This document shows, piece after piece, positions 17,354 to 27,200 of a stretch of DNA of 64,000 bases. The stretch comes from Pseudomonadota bacterium (GTDB lineage Bacteria; Pseudomonadota; Gammaproteobacteria; Xanthomonadales; Xanthomonadaceae). Location of the stretch: the NCBI GenBank assembly GCA_021821195.1, contig JAKACT010000003.1:371380-435379 (forward strand), in the 5' to 3' direction. Position 1 is the first letter of the stretch, and every line of letters begins with the position of its first letter. A program made the translations under genes and the position numbers. Under the pieces are notes generated by a model, which saw only the letters and a list, made by a program, of their open reading frames with translations, was not told the DNA's origin and did no database searches.

Positions 17354-17881
17354 CTAGCGCTGCTGCTTGGCCGCGTGCTTGGCGCGCGACCAGGCCTCGA
17401 TGATCGGCTCGAGCAGCACCGCGTGTTCGGCCAGCGCGTCTTCCCAATCATGCCAGTCGGTATCGCCGGCGAAGGCCACGCAGCCCTCGCCGAACTGGGC
17501 ATGCGAGGCCAGCGCCGCCGCCACCATCTTGCGGTCGGCGCCGTCGTGCACCACCTGCGCGAGCGACGCCGGCAGGATGGCCTCGCCGTTGCCGTCGTAT
17601 TCGACCGCGACATTGTCCACCGCCGCGGTGCTCCATTTGTGCAGCACCACCTGGATGCCGTAATCGTTGAAGCCGAGCTTGTTGTGGTACTCGGCGAAGA
17701 TCCCGCCGGCGCCGTCCAGCACCAGCCGCGCGTCGCTGCGCTGGAAGCGGTCCAGCCACTCCCACACCACCCTGCGCAGCGCCGGATCCCCTGGGGTGGC
17801 ATCGATGGCGCTGGGATGCTCCGCATCCACCGCGCTCGCCGCAATCAGCACGTTGGTATCGACCACGTAGCGCGCCTTCAT
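17354..17881 (-). CDS. PIN-domain nuclease-like protein
   Basis: A 175 aa protein with a PIN-type ribonuclease fold. The N-terminal YVVDTNVLIAAS (Asp8) is the first catalytic acidic site. Later acidic positions appear in DGADRKMVAAAL and in AFAGDTDWHDW, which matches the usual final PIN aspartate block. It lacks an adjacent small antitoxin of the VapB type. Instead its start overlaps the stop of the upstream ATPase gene (ATGA), and the RNA ligase gene follows 8 bases after its stop. This argues for a role in a three-gene effector system rather than a VapC toxin pair. The target RNA is unknown. Confidence 0.75.
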   Translation of the reverse strand: MKARYVVDTNVLIAASAVDAEHPSAIDATPGDPALRRVVWEWLDRFQRSDARLVLDGAGGIFAEYHNKLGFNDYGIQVVLHKWSTAAVDNVAVEYDGNGEAILPASLAQVVHDGADRKMVAAALASHAQFGEGCVAFAGDTDWHDWEDALAEHAVLLEPIIEAWSRAKHAAKQQR

Positions 17882-19164
17882 CGCGGCGTCCGCTGCTGGC
17901 GTTCGAACATCAGCCGCGCCTGCTCGCGGGTTTCCCCCAGCGCATCGCCGAAGAAGTCCTTCGGCCAGGCGGTGACGCGGCCATAGTCGTCCAGCGCCAG
18001 GTCGCGCAGCTGCGCCGCACCGCCGTTGCGTTCGACGAAGTACAGCGCCACCGTCTCGCGGCCGGCCTTCTGCGCCGCGACCAGCGTCTGCATGCGCCGG
18101 AACAGGTGCTCCGAGTGGGTTTCGACGATGAACTGCACCTGGCGCTGCCGGCTGACCTCGACGAACAGCTCGGCCAGCACCGACTGCGCCAGCGGATGCA
18201 GGTGGATCTCGGGCTCCTCGAGCACGATCGTGCTGCCTGCCGGGGCGAAATGCGCCAGCACCAGCACCGGCAGCACCTGCGATACGCCGATGCCAACGTC
18301 GCGCAGGTTGCTGGCCACGCCGTCGCGATGGACCAGCAGTTCGTAGCGGCCGGAGCGCCCCTGCTGGCGCACCTCCAGCCGGTCGGCCAGGCGCATCCGC
18401 GACAGCCAGCGCGAAACCCCTTCCAGCACATCCGGCTGCCCGTCGCCGCGCATCAGCGCACTGGCCAGCAGCGCATCGATCGCGGCGCGGCCGTCACTGC
18501 CGACCTCGCCGGGCCGCGACTTGCTCCACGCGTACGCGCGCTCTGGCCTGCGTCGCAGCGGGCCGAGGTAGTGGATGCCCTCGAGTTCGCGACGGATCGC
18601 AAGGCTCAGGTCCTCGGCCAGCTGGCCGTCCTTGTCCAGCGCGGCGATCGCATCCGCAGGCAGCGCGATGGAGCGCTCCGGCGCGTACTGGCCGCCCTTC
18701 AGCCGTGGCCGCGCCTCCTCATCCACGAATACCGAATACGCGCCGCGTTCGCGGCGGACCGCACGGAACCGGCGCCCGCCGGCGGCCATCGCCATCTCCT
18801 CGACCACCGCACCGCCGGCCGGAGTCCGCCCGTAGCTGCAGGCGAAACTGCCCGCAGCCACCCGGCCCGGGCCCGGATGCGCGAACGAGAACGCCAGCGA
18901 AAACCGCCGCGGCGTGCCGTCCTGCCGGTACAACACGTCGTCGAAGCTGCCGAAGTCGAACAGGTCGCTGGCCTCGTCGCCACCGAGGTCCAGATGGATC
19001 GTGCGATCGGGCGACTGCACCGTCTGCTTGAGCAGCAGCAGGCCCTGCACCAGCGACGACTTGCCGGAGGAGTTGGTGCCCAGCAGCATCGTCACCGGCC
19101 TGAGCGCCAGCTCGCCCGTGTCCTGCCAGGCCTTGAAGCGGATCAGGTGCAGCCTGGTGAACAT
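17878..19164 (-). CDS. AAA/ABC-type ATPase of the DUF3696 (COG4938) group
   Basis: A 428 aa predicted ATPase with an OLD/RecF-like head. Walker A is LGTNSSGKSSLVQ (Lys35). Walker B and its flank read TIVLEEPEIHLHPLAQSVLAELF, followed by VQFIVETHSEHLFRRM, where the ETHSEH block is typical of this group. No nuclease (TOPRIM) domain follows the ATPase core, so the partner PIN protein may be the effector, as in other split ATPase-plus-nuclease defence pairs. It is the first gene of the minus-strand operon with PIN and RNA ligase. Its promoter lies in the 322 bases shared with the divergent EAL regulator gene. Confidence 0.82.
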   Translation of the reverse strand: MFTRLHLIRFKAWQDTGELALRPVTMLLGTNSSGKSSLVQGLLLLKQTVQSPDRTIHLDLGGDEASDLFDFGSFDDVLYRQDGTPRRFSLAFSFAHPGPGRVAAGSFACSYGRTPAGGAVVEEMAMAAGGRRFRAVRRERGAYSVFVDEEARPRLKGGQYAPERSIALPADAIAALDKDGQLAEDLSLAIRRELEGIHYLGPLRRRPERAYAWSKSRPGEVGSDGRAAIDALLASALMRGDGQPDVLEGVSRWLSRMRLADRLEVRQQGRSGRYELLVHRDGVASNLRDVGIGVSQVLPVLVLAHFAPAGSTIVLEEPEIHLHPLAQSVLAELFVEVSRQRQVQFIVETHSEHLFRRMQTLVAAQKAGRETVALYFVERNGGAAQLRDLALDDYGRVTAWPKDFFGDALGETREQARLMFERQQRTPR

Positions 19165-19486
19165 CGGGGCGCCCGGAATGCGGTGGATGCCAGCGATCTG
19201 GCGGAAGCGCCGATGTTATCGGTTCCGCTGCCCCCCGCGGATCGCGTGCGTGAAGACGGCATGCAGCACAACGCCGGTCGACCGTTGTACGTTGTGCATT
19301 GCATGCGGCAGTCCGCACCGAGCGGAATGCGCCGGGCGCGTGCCGGCGCCTCCCGCCGGCTGGAACTGCCCGGAACAGCGGGGCGGCATTCGCGCCATGC
19401 TGTCCTTATCCTCCACCCGGCGTTATGGTCGTACCGGCAAGGCTGTTGCACCCCGCATCCAACTTGGCAGCGTCAGGACAGCATCC
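19165..19486. other. Divergent intergenic region, ATPase / EAL regulator
   Basis: These 322 bases hold the start regions of two divergent genes. I see no convincing ORF, RNA gene or palindrome. Base composition is a little less GC-rich than the flanks (for example the stretch around 19270-19305). Confidence 0.5.
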
Positions 19487-20692
19487 ATGAAAATCCTCAT
19501 CGTCGACGACGACCCCTTCCTTCCCAGGCTCCTCGACATCCAGCTGCGCAACCTGCGCCTGAAGGACCGCGGCTTCACCGGGGTGACGTCGCTGGATCGG
19601 GCCAGGCCCGCCGTCGAGTTGCTGGCCGCTGCCGGCCACGACATCGGGCTGCTGTTCTGCGACCTAGTCATGCCGGAAATCGATGGCCTCGAGTTCCTCA
19701 GGCACCTGTCCGAGCTCGGTTTCCGCGGCGGGGTGGTGCTGCTCTCGGGCGCGGGCCCGGCGACGCTGAAGACCGCGTTTTCGGTGGGCAAGGCGTACGG
19801 GCTGAACATGGTGGCGTACGCCGAGAAACCCGTGCCTCCCGACGTGCTCACGCACCTGTTGCAGGCGTACCGCGGCGATGCCCCGCCGAGTCCGGCGATC
19901 ACTGCGGAGGACATCCGCAAGGTGCTGGCCCTGCACCAGGCCCGGATCCTGTACCAGCCCATCATCGATGTCGCCGGCGATCGGCCCGCCGGATTCGAAG
20001 CCCTGGCACGACTGCCGGTGCCCGGTGGGCGACTGGCGCCGCCGAACGAATTCCTGCCCGCCCTGGAGCAGGCGGATGGCGTGGCGCAACTGGATTGGCA
20101 GGTGCTGCTGCACGTCGCATCCGACCTGCCGGCCGTGCGCGAACTGGTCGAAGGGGCGTTCGTGAGCGTGAACGTGTCCGCCGCCCTGGCCGGCACGACG
20201 GGCTTTCCCGATCGCCTCTGCGAACTCCTCGCCACCGCCGGCGTGCCTGCCGCCGCCCTGCGACTCGAAATCCGGGAGGCGGACCTGGGCCCAGGCGCGG
20301 ACGCCACCCTGCTCGCCAATCTGGCGAGGCTCGCGATGCAGGGCATCGGCCTGGCCATCGACCGGTTCGGCAGCGGCGGCTTGCCTGCCGCGGCACTGGG
20401 CAGCACGCCTTTCGACGAGGTGAAAATCCGGATCGGTGCGCGCACCGGCGACGCGGATGTGGCGGGGCAGCAGGAAGGCTTCAACGCCGCGGTGGCGCTT
20501 GCCGCGAACCAGGGACTCCGCTGCACGGCCGTCGCCGTCGAGTCGCCCGGGCAGTGGCAGGCGTGCGTCCGGCAGGGCTGCACGCATGCGCAAGGGTTCC
20601 TCGTCTCACCCGGCCTGCCCATTGCCGAACTCGGCCATTGGCTGGCGGACCGGGCGCAGCGCCCGTCGCCCGCCCCCGCGGCAGGGCCCTGA
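19487..20692 (+). CDS. Response regulator with receiver and degenerate EAL domain (RocR/VieA-like layout)
   Basis: A 401 aa cytoplasmic regulator. The receiver domain spans residues 1-125 with the acidic pocket (VDDDP) and phospho-acceptor Asp59 (FCDLVMPE). The EAL domain spans about 145-390. The signature FEALARL (Glu171), SVNVSA and LRLEIREA are kept, and the catalytic Lys block reads FDEVKIRI. The metal-binding DD pair is changed: the usual DDFGTG reads DRFGSG at residues 292-297, and the AEGVE block reads AVAVE. Cyclic-di-GMP hydrolysis is therefore doubtful; it may bind c-di-GMP or act through protein contacts. The partner hybrid kinase starts 30 bases downstream in the same orientation. 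Confidence 0.85.
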   Translation: MKILIVDDDPFLPRLLDIQLRNLRLKDRGFTGVTSLDRARPAVELLAAAGHDIGLLFCDLVMPEIDGLEFLRHLSELGFRGGVVLLSGAGPATLKTAFSVGKAYGLNMVAYAEKPVPPDVLTHLLQAYRGDAPPSPAITAEDIRKVLALHQARILYQPIIDVAGDRPAGFEALARLPVPGGRLAPPNEFLPALEQADGVAQLDWQVLLHVASDLPAVRELVEGAFVSVNVSAALAGTTGFPDRLCELLATAGVPAAALRLEIREADLGPGADATLLANLARLAMQGIGLAIDRFGSGGLPAAALGSTPFDEVKIRIGARTGDADVAGQQEGFNAAVALAANQGLRCTAVAVESPGQWQACVRQGCTHAQGFLVSPGLPIAELGHWLADRAQRPSPAPAAGP

Positions 20693-20722
20693 CGCTTCGC
20701 CGCAGGACACGGGCGATACGGC

Positions 20723-23602
20723 ATGACCAGGGACCCCGACACCCGGAGCCTTGTCCCGCTGCCGCACGATCCCGCGACCGGCGGTTTGCCGGAGGCACCG
20801 GTCTCCGCGCAGCAGATCGCAGCGGCCAGCCAGGACTGCATCGTGGTGCTGGATGCTGGAGGCAGGATCGTCCAGGTCGCCGGCGCCGCCCGCGAGATGC
20901 TGCGCGTGCCCGCCGGCCAGGAGCCGGCGGGCAGCAGCTGGTTCGACCTGTGGAGCGCCGATGAGCGCCATGCGGCCCAAGCCGCGCTCGACCAGTCCCT
21001 GGCGGGGGAAGTCGGCCGATTCCGGGCGTTCGTGCGGCGCATGGACGGAAGCTTCGCCTGGTGGGACGTGCAGACCAGCCCGCTGGGAGCCGACGCTTCG
21101 GATCCCGGCCAGGTCCTCGCCGTTGCCAGGGAAATCACCGGCCAGCACGACGCCGAACTGCGCACCCAGGCTCTCGCCGCGGACCTCGCACTGCGGGTGA
21201 AGCAGCATCAAAGCGCACTGGCCGAACTCAACGAAAAGGAACAGGAACACCGCGCCCTCCTCGACAACCTCAACGACTGCGTCATCTCGATCGACCAGGC
21301 CGGCACCATCCGCAGCGCCAATCCCGCGGTGGGCCGGATGCTCGGCTACCGGATCGACGAGGTCATGGGCCGCAATGTCTCGATGCTGATGACGGCGGAG
21401 GATCGCGCGCGCTACCGCGGCTTCCTGCGGCTGCAGGCATCGCGCGCCGGCACATCGCCCGCCTTCGACGCGCACTCGGTGCGGGCGATCCACAAGACCG
21501 GCAAGGCGGTGCCGCTGGAGCTGTCGATCAGCCAGTACAGCGCGCACGGGGAGCGCTTCTTCATCGGCACACTGCGCGACCTGAGCGAACGCGAGCGGCT
21601 GATCCAGGACCTGACCCGGGCGCGGGTGGAGGCGGAACAGGCCAACCACGCGAAGTCCGCATTCCTTGCCGCCATGAGCCACGAGATCCGCACGCCGATG
21701 AACGGCGTGATCGGCATGATCGAGGTGCTGGCGCACAGCGCACTGAACGATGCGCAGACCGATGCCGTGCAGACCATCCGCGAATCCGCGGCCTCCCTGC
21801 TGAGCCTGATCGACGAGATCCTGGACTTCTCCAAGATCGAAGCCGGCCACATGGAGCTGGAATGCGAGCCGGTCAACCTCCGCGACCTGGCCGAGCAGGT
21901 GTGCGACAACCTGCTGCCGGTTGCCCGGCATCGGGGCACGCAACTCTCGCTGTACGTGGACCCGTCGCTTCCCACCCGGATCCATGCCGACCCGACGCGG
22001 CTGCGGCAGGTGCTGGTGAACCTGATGGGCAATTCCATCAAGTTCAGCCCGAGCGGCAGCGACAAGCCTGGCCGGGTCGAGGTGCGGATGCACGCACTGT
22101 CGGACGGCTACTCGATCTCGGTCTCCGACAACGGCATCGGCATGTCGGACGAGGTGATGGCCGGGCTGTTCAGTCCGTTCAAGCAGGGCGAAGCCTCGAC
22201 CACCCGCCGCTTCGGCGGCACCGGCCTCGGGCTTGCCATCTGCAAACGCCTGGTCGACCTGATGGGCGGAAGCATAAAAGTCTCGAGCCGGCTGGGGATC
22301 GGGTCCACCTTCTCGGTGTTCCTGCCGATGTCACCGGTGGCCGCCGAGGAGGAAGACGCCCAGCAACTGCAGCTGGACGGCATCACCTGCGTGCTTGCGG
22401 ATGGCGACGTGGATGAACTGGTCGATATCGGCGACTACCTGCGCGCGGCAGGCGCCGACGTCATCGGCCCGGTGGAAGACCTGGACGCGTTCCTGTCCGA
22501 ATCGCCTTCGCAACGCGTCGCCATCGAGGGCATCGCCAACCGCGCCGAGCAGGGCCGGTTGCTGGAGAACGCCCGCGCCCGCTCCGGCACCCAGGCGCGG
22601 GTCATCATCACCCGCGGCAATCGCAGGGCTCCCCGCCAGGAAGCCGAGGGCATCGTGTCGCTGGACGGCAACATCCTCAGGCGGGACGCGCTGATCCGCG
22701 CGGTGGCCGCCGCGACCGGCCACTACACCCTCACCAGACCGGCATGGATTCCCGCGGCGCCCTCCAGGACGAAGCCCGCCCCGCCGCCCGGCATCGCGGC
22801 GGCGCGCGCGGCAGGCCGGCTGGTGCTGGTGGCCGAGGATGATGCGATCAACCAGAAGGTGATCCTGCGCCAGCTGGAGATCCTGGGGTGCGCGGCCGAA
22901 GTGGCGGGCAATGGCGAGGAGGCGCTGGCGCTGTGGCGCAAGGGCGGCTTCGGCATGCTCATCACCGACCTGCACATGCCGTTGATGGACGGCTACACGC
23001 TGGCCCGCAAGATCCGCGACGAAGAAGCGGGCGGCAGACGGATGCCGATCATCGCGTTGACCGCGAACGCGTTGCGCGGCGAGGCCACAGCCGCCTTCGC
23101 CGCGGGCATGGACGATTACCTGACCAAACCGCTGCGGCTGAAGCAGCTGGAAGGCGCGCTGGAAAAACACATGGCGGACAGCGCCGGTGCCGGCACCACG
23201 CCCCCTGCCCCGGCACCATCCGCACCCAGCAGCAGTGGCCCCATCATCGACCTGTCCGTGCTGAGAGGCCTGATCGGCGACGACGAAGCCGCGATCCAGG
23301 GCCTGCTGTCGGAGTACTGCAAGATGGCGCCGGCGTCGATCGGGGACATGCTGGCGACAGCCCGCGTGCGGGACTACGCGCGGGCCTCCGCCGAGGCCCA
23401 CCGGCTGAAGTCCTCATCCCGTGCGATGGGGGCCACGCTGATCGCGGACCTCTGCGCGGACATCGAAGACGCCTGCAACCGCCAGGATCCAAAAGGACTC
23501 GACGCTTGCGCAGACCGCCTCGGCGAGGCTCTTTCCCGGCTGCACGACGAATTCCGCGCCGTCCCCGCCCCAGGGCCGATGGATCCGGGGAGCGCACGCT
23601 AG
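20723..23602 (+). CDS. Hybrid sensor histidine kinase (PAS-PAS-HisKA-HATPase-REC-Hpt)
   Basis: A 959 aa, apparently soluble, phosphorelay kinase with no clear transmembrane segment. Two PAS-like domains are seen at about residues 25-145 and 170-290. The HisKA phospho-site is His320 ([12 protein letters not shown]). The ATPase domain has [10 protein letters not shown] and [12 protein letters not shown] region at about 555-675 looks like a receiver whose acceptor is lost. A true receiver follows at about 690-815 with Asp749 ([12 protein letters not shown]), then a C-terminal Hpt domain with His893 ([13 protein letters not shown]). The Hpt output probably phosphorylates Asp59 of the EAL regulator 30 bases upstream, an arrangement like RocS-RocR or VieS-VieA. 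The signal sensed is unknown. Confidence 0.9.
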   Translation: MTRDPDTRSLVPLPHDPATGGLPEAPVSAQQIAAASQDCIVVLDAGGRIVQVAGAAREMLRVPAGQEPAGSSWFDLWSADERHAAQAALDQSLAGEVGRFRAFVRRMDGSFAWWDVQTSPLGADASDPGQVLAVAREITGQHDAELRTQALAADLALRVKQHQSALAELNEKEQEHRALLDNLNDCVISIDQAGTIRSANPAVGRMLGYRIDEVMGRNVSMLMTAEDRARYRGFLRLQASRAGTSPAFDAHSVRAIHKTGKAVPLELSISQYSAHGERFFIGTLRDLSERERLIQDLTRARVEAEQANHAKSAFLAAMSHEIRTPMNGVIGMIEVLAHSALNDAQTDAVQTIRESAASLLSLIDEILDFSKIEAGHMELECEPVNLRDLAEQVCDNLLPVARHRGTQLSLYVDPSLPTRIHADPTRLRQVLVNLMGNSIKFSPSGSDKPGRVEVRMHALSDGYSISVSDNGIGMSDEVMAGLFSPFKQGEASTTRRFGGTGLGLAICKRLVDLMGGSIKVSSRLGIGSTFSVFLPMSPVAAEEEDAQQLQLDGITCVLADGDVDELVDIGDYLRAAGADVIGPVEDLDAFLSESPSQRVAIEGIANRAEQGRLLENARARSGTQARVIITRGNRRAPRQEAEGIVSLDGNILRRDALIRAVAAATGHYTLTRPAWIPAAPSRTKPAPPPGIAAARAAGRLVLVAEDDAINQKVILRQLEILGCAAEVAGNGEEALALWRKGGFGMLITDLHMPLMDGYTLARKIRDEEAGGRRMPIIALTANALRGEATAAFAAGMDDYLTKPLRLKQLEGALEKHMADSAGAGTTPPAPAPSAPSSSGPIIDLSVLRGLIGDDEAAIQGLLSEYCKMAPASIGDMLATARVRDYARASAEAHRLKSSSRAMGATLIADLCADIEDACNRQDPKGLDACADRLGEALSRLHDEFRAVPAPGPMDPGSAR

Positions 23603-23798
23603 CCCGAAAATCGCCCCGGTGGAACTGACCCGCTCCACCACCCCTCGCACGACGTGGCCTAAGTTGAATTGCAAATTTGTCCCCTACCGCCTCGCCAGCG
23701 CGGCACTCGCGGGATTCATCGCAGGCGTGCCTTGGCTCGCTTGCCCACACCCGCATGGCGCGCCAGCGACCGGGGTGGCGCGGGGCCCCAAGCGCCCC

Positions 23799-23846
23799 AA
23801 AAGCAAAAGGGCCAATGAGCGCTGACTCATTGACCCTTGTGCTTTT
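23799..23846. terminator. Strong hairpin with T-run, probable bidirectional terminator
   Basis: A stem of about 21 base pairs with two mismatches (left arm AAAAGCAAAAGGGCCAATGAG) closes a 6-base loop, and the right arm ends in GCTTTTT. Flanking A and T runs allow termination in both directions. It sits directly downstream, on the minus strand, of the tRNA-like remnant, and about 200 bases after the hybrid kinase stop on the plus strand. Confidence 0.7.
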
Positions 23847-23850
23847 TGGA

Positions 23851-23895
23851 TGGTGCGCCCGTCGAACTCCCGACCCCCAAGTTCGTAGTCAGCAA
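23851..23895 (-). pseudogene. tRNA-Arg(ACG)-like 3' remnant, candidate attachment site
   Basis: On the minus strand the segment reads CTGACTACGAA (anticodon loop, ACG), then GGTCGGGAGTTCGA, then CGGGCGCACCA. These are the variable region, part of the T arm and the acceptor end with CCA of a tRNA-Arg. About 8 bases of the T arm are missing and the 5' half does not pair with the anticodon stem, so it is not a working tRNA. A tRNA 3' end broken at the anticodon loop next to a tyrosine recombinase gene is what an old att site looks like. No second copy was found by eye in the window. Confidence 0.5.
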
Positions 23896-24003
23896 AGGAG
23901 TCCAGAGCCTAATCGGGCTAAAAAGAGCTCAGCCCACATAGTTAGATAAATCAATCACTTGCCGGCCAATCCAAGCTGCACTCTTGACCCCATTTTGCAA
24001 CGC

Positions 24004-24043
24004 TTGGCACGGTGCCTACGGTGGCTTGGCACGGAATTGGCAC
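24004..24043 (+). repeat. Three helically phased TTGGCAC repeats before the giant recombinase
   Basis: TTGGCAC occurs at 24004, 24026 and 24037, spaced 22 and 11 bases, i.e. on the same face of the helix. They lie between the tRNA-like remnant and the recombinase gene, where arm-type integrase sites or an autoregulatory operator would be expected. The rest of 23603-24224 shows no gene. Confidence 0.5.
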
Positions 24044-24224
24044 AGGCACTGCAGCAATTTGACCACCAAGTGTCGGCCGGATGGGCCTGATAGACACGCC
24101 CCGTAGCAGCGACAGTGCGGCGTCTGACCGGGAATCCCCAGAGGCCTAGCGAGAAGCGTGTCCACTGGCGGAGGTTCGTTACCTTGGGAGATAAGACTGG
24201 TCGTCAGGGCCAACGACTCAGGAA

Positions 24225-27200
24225 ATGATTCATCAAGCTCCCCCGCCTACCGATCCCCGGCAAGAGGCATCGACCTCGAGTGACGACGCGGAATCGCTCG
24301 AGAGCGCCCCAAGCACTTCCCACTCGGCACGAGTCGGCCATGTTCAATCTGGCCCCGACGAAGATGCAAAGAGAGGGGCAACGGGTGAGCACGGCTGGCA
24401 AGTCGGGGGAGCAATCCCACTTGGCCATGGTCCATTGCCCGCAGTTCCCGCACACGAAGCACCGAGCCCTGATGGCCTGAAATCGCCAGGCCATCTCGCC
24501 CGCGCGACCCAAGTCCTTCAATCGGTCTTGGGCGAAAAAGGACTTCCTGCCGGCGACGCGGCGGTCTACGAGGGACTGGCCGGTTTGGCCCGCGCTGTGC
24601 GGGCGATATCCAGCTGGATCCCGGACGCATCGGAATGGCAGGACTTGGCCGCCCACCTCGAAGCCCAAGCGGCCGCACGAGAACAACTGCTGGGGGCTTA
24701 CAGTTCCGGGATCGCGCCCGGCCACCAACACCCGCTCTACGGAGACTTTGGCGAGTTCCCCCTCTATTCGGGCCTTGTGGCCGGCCGCCAGATTCCGGAG
24801 TCCCGCGCCTGGGCCTCGCTGGCAGGACTCGCCTGCTGGCCCCACGTCGAGGCCGTTCTGCACGGCAAGCCTCCCCCGCCGATCCCTGAGGTCGTGGTGC
24901 GTGGCATCTATCCCCTCCTGCGCAAAGCCGCGACAAGTACAAGCACGCACAGATGGCTCGAAGCACTGTTCGAGACCGCGGACCAACCGGGCAGCCTTCT
25001 TTCCGCCATCGACCACTTGCCGCAGGCGGAGCGGAATAAGGAGCGCGCCAAGGGCATCCGTGTCCTTGCGGAGCAGTTTATCGCCGGCATGGCACGGCTT
25101 CACGTCCGACAGGATGTCGATGAGGATGACGATGACCAAGCGGTCTCCAGCAGTATCACGACAGTTGAGCTCCACCCGCCTGTTGATTCCACGACTGATG
25201 GCCTTGCCCCGAGTGACCGTGGACATCCGGACACCTTCCTCGCAGTCGATGGACTGAAAGACCCCGCCTGGATCCGCGCGCGCACGATTGCTGCGGCACG
25301 CGACCATAACCAACTGCACCTGCGCTGGGAGTCACTGACCGAGGAAGAGATCGACTACGTTGCGGCGATCTACCCTACCTTGCTCAAGGACAGTGCAACG
25401 CGGGACGGCGCGGTCGGTCTCGCACTGCTGGCGGCGGTGGGTCTGCCCCTGGATCGCCTCGCCAGACTGCGCTTGGCCGAATCCGTTGACGACGCCGCCG
25501 CGCTGTCATCCACAGGAAGCGCCACGATCGTGCGCCTCGAAGACAGGCTCGTTGCGATGGTGGCTGTCGCGAAGCCAGACAACGCCGCCACGCAGGACGG
25601 TGCGCACTATCTGCAGGTCGCGTCCAGGTTCTTTCTTGCTCTCCCGACCTCTTGTGCGATGGCACTCGACGAAGCGGGATGGCTGCCGGGCGAGACGATC
25701 ACCCGCCGCTTTCCCACGTTAGCCAGCGATGTGAGAACCCTGCTCGCAAAGCTCCGGGCGGAAACCGGCCATCGCTTGACGCCGGGGCGGCTGCGCGATG
25801 CCGTCGCCAAGGAGATCTACACCCGGACCCAGGACGAGTGCCTCGCCTCCCTGGTCTACCCCGCGACGCGTATCCCAGTTGGCGCTGGACGCTTTTACCT
25901 GTCCCTGACATGCCAAGAGGCCGCCGATCTCCAGTTCCCGGCACTGCAACGGCTGTTTCCGGGCGACGTCGAACAACTGCGACTACCTGGAGAAGTTGCG
26001 GAGCTTTACATCGGATCCGAGCTGGTGGTTGCACCGCAGGCCATTGCGCAGGCGATCGACACACTCTGGAAACGGTTGTGCCTCCGGGTCAGCACGGGCA
26101 GGCGAAGCGTTGCCAATGTTGCGAATGCGCTCAACGCCCATTCGATGTGGATGGCGGCGCTCACAAGACTGGTAGCGTTCGTCCGCCCTGTCGTGGATCC
26201 CCTGCCCCGGCCTGGCGACTTCGATCCGGCGCGCGGCTTCGCAGTGGTCTGCGACAAGCGTGAGTCGCCCCGAAACGAACAGCGTCTTGTACCACTCGCC
26301 AACCCCCTGACCGAACAGGTTTCCCGTATGCGGGAAAGCCACGAGGCCGCAGCCCGGTTTTTCGACCGTCATGCGCCGGACCTTGCATCAGGGTTGCGCT
26401 CCCTCTACGCCGAAGGGACGGGCTGCGCATCGATCCCTGCCCTGCCGATCCTCGAACGAATCGAGGACCAATGGCGGTTCCGCGAGTTCCGGCCCGAGGA
26501 TTTGGCATGGCCGGAATTTACTTGGGCCGCCAATGTCGGACGTCACCTCGGTGTGCGCGCTGGCCGACAAAAAAACCTCTCCCGTGAAATCATGTCGTTG
26601 CTGCTTGGCCATGCCGAGATCGGCCAGACGCCTTACGGCTGGGACAGCGTGCTCACGCCGGAAGCTGTCCAGGAAATCACGCAACCCCTGCTGGATGAAT
26701 TGGCGTCGTCCTATGGCATCCAGTTGCTCCCCGCGCTTTCCCCACACTCGCTAGGGACGGAGAAATGCGCACCCAAGTTCCTGCGCGCACCGATCTTCGG
26801 CGATTCCCGCCCCGGCCGGAACGCGCATCGTCGCCTGACCGATAGCGAAAAATCGCACATAAAGAAGGCATCCCTCGCGCCATCCGTGCTCACTGCATCG
26901 ACACGGGACGCCGCGCTGCTCGCCATGAAAAGGGAGCTTGGCGATGCGCTGCGGGGCAGTCCTGCCGAGCGCAAATGGCTGCACAGCTTGGCCGAGCGCT
27001 ACCTTCGGTTTCATTGGCGGCCTCAGGGCGATTCGTCGCGCAACGCGGGGGTGAAGATTCCCCTTGAAGCCGAAACCGGCCCCATCCAACGCGCGGAATT
27101 GTTGCTGGCCGACCGGGGGCGGCGTGCACGCGAACAACTCCTTCGGCTCATCGAGAACTTCCTTGCAGACAATCCGGAACGTCATCCGGAAAGCGAATGG

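Noticed and set aside
17354..17881. VapC toxin of a classical VapBC pair
   Set aside because: No vapB-like gene precedes it; it overlaps an ATPase gene and is followed by an RNA ligase gene.
23851..23895. Functional tRNA gene
   Set aside because: The anticodon stem does not pair and part of the T arm is missing; it is a remnant.
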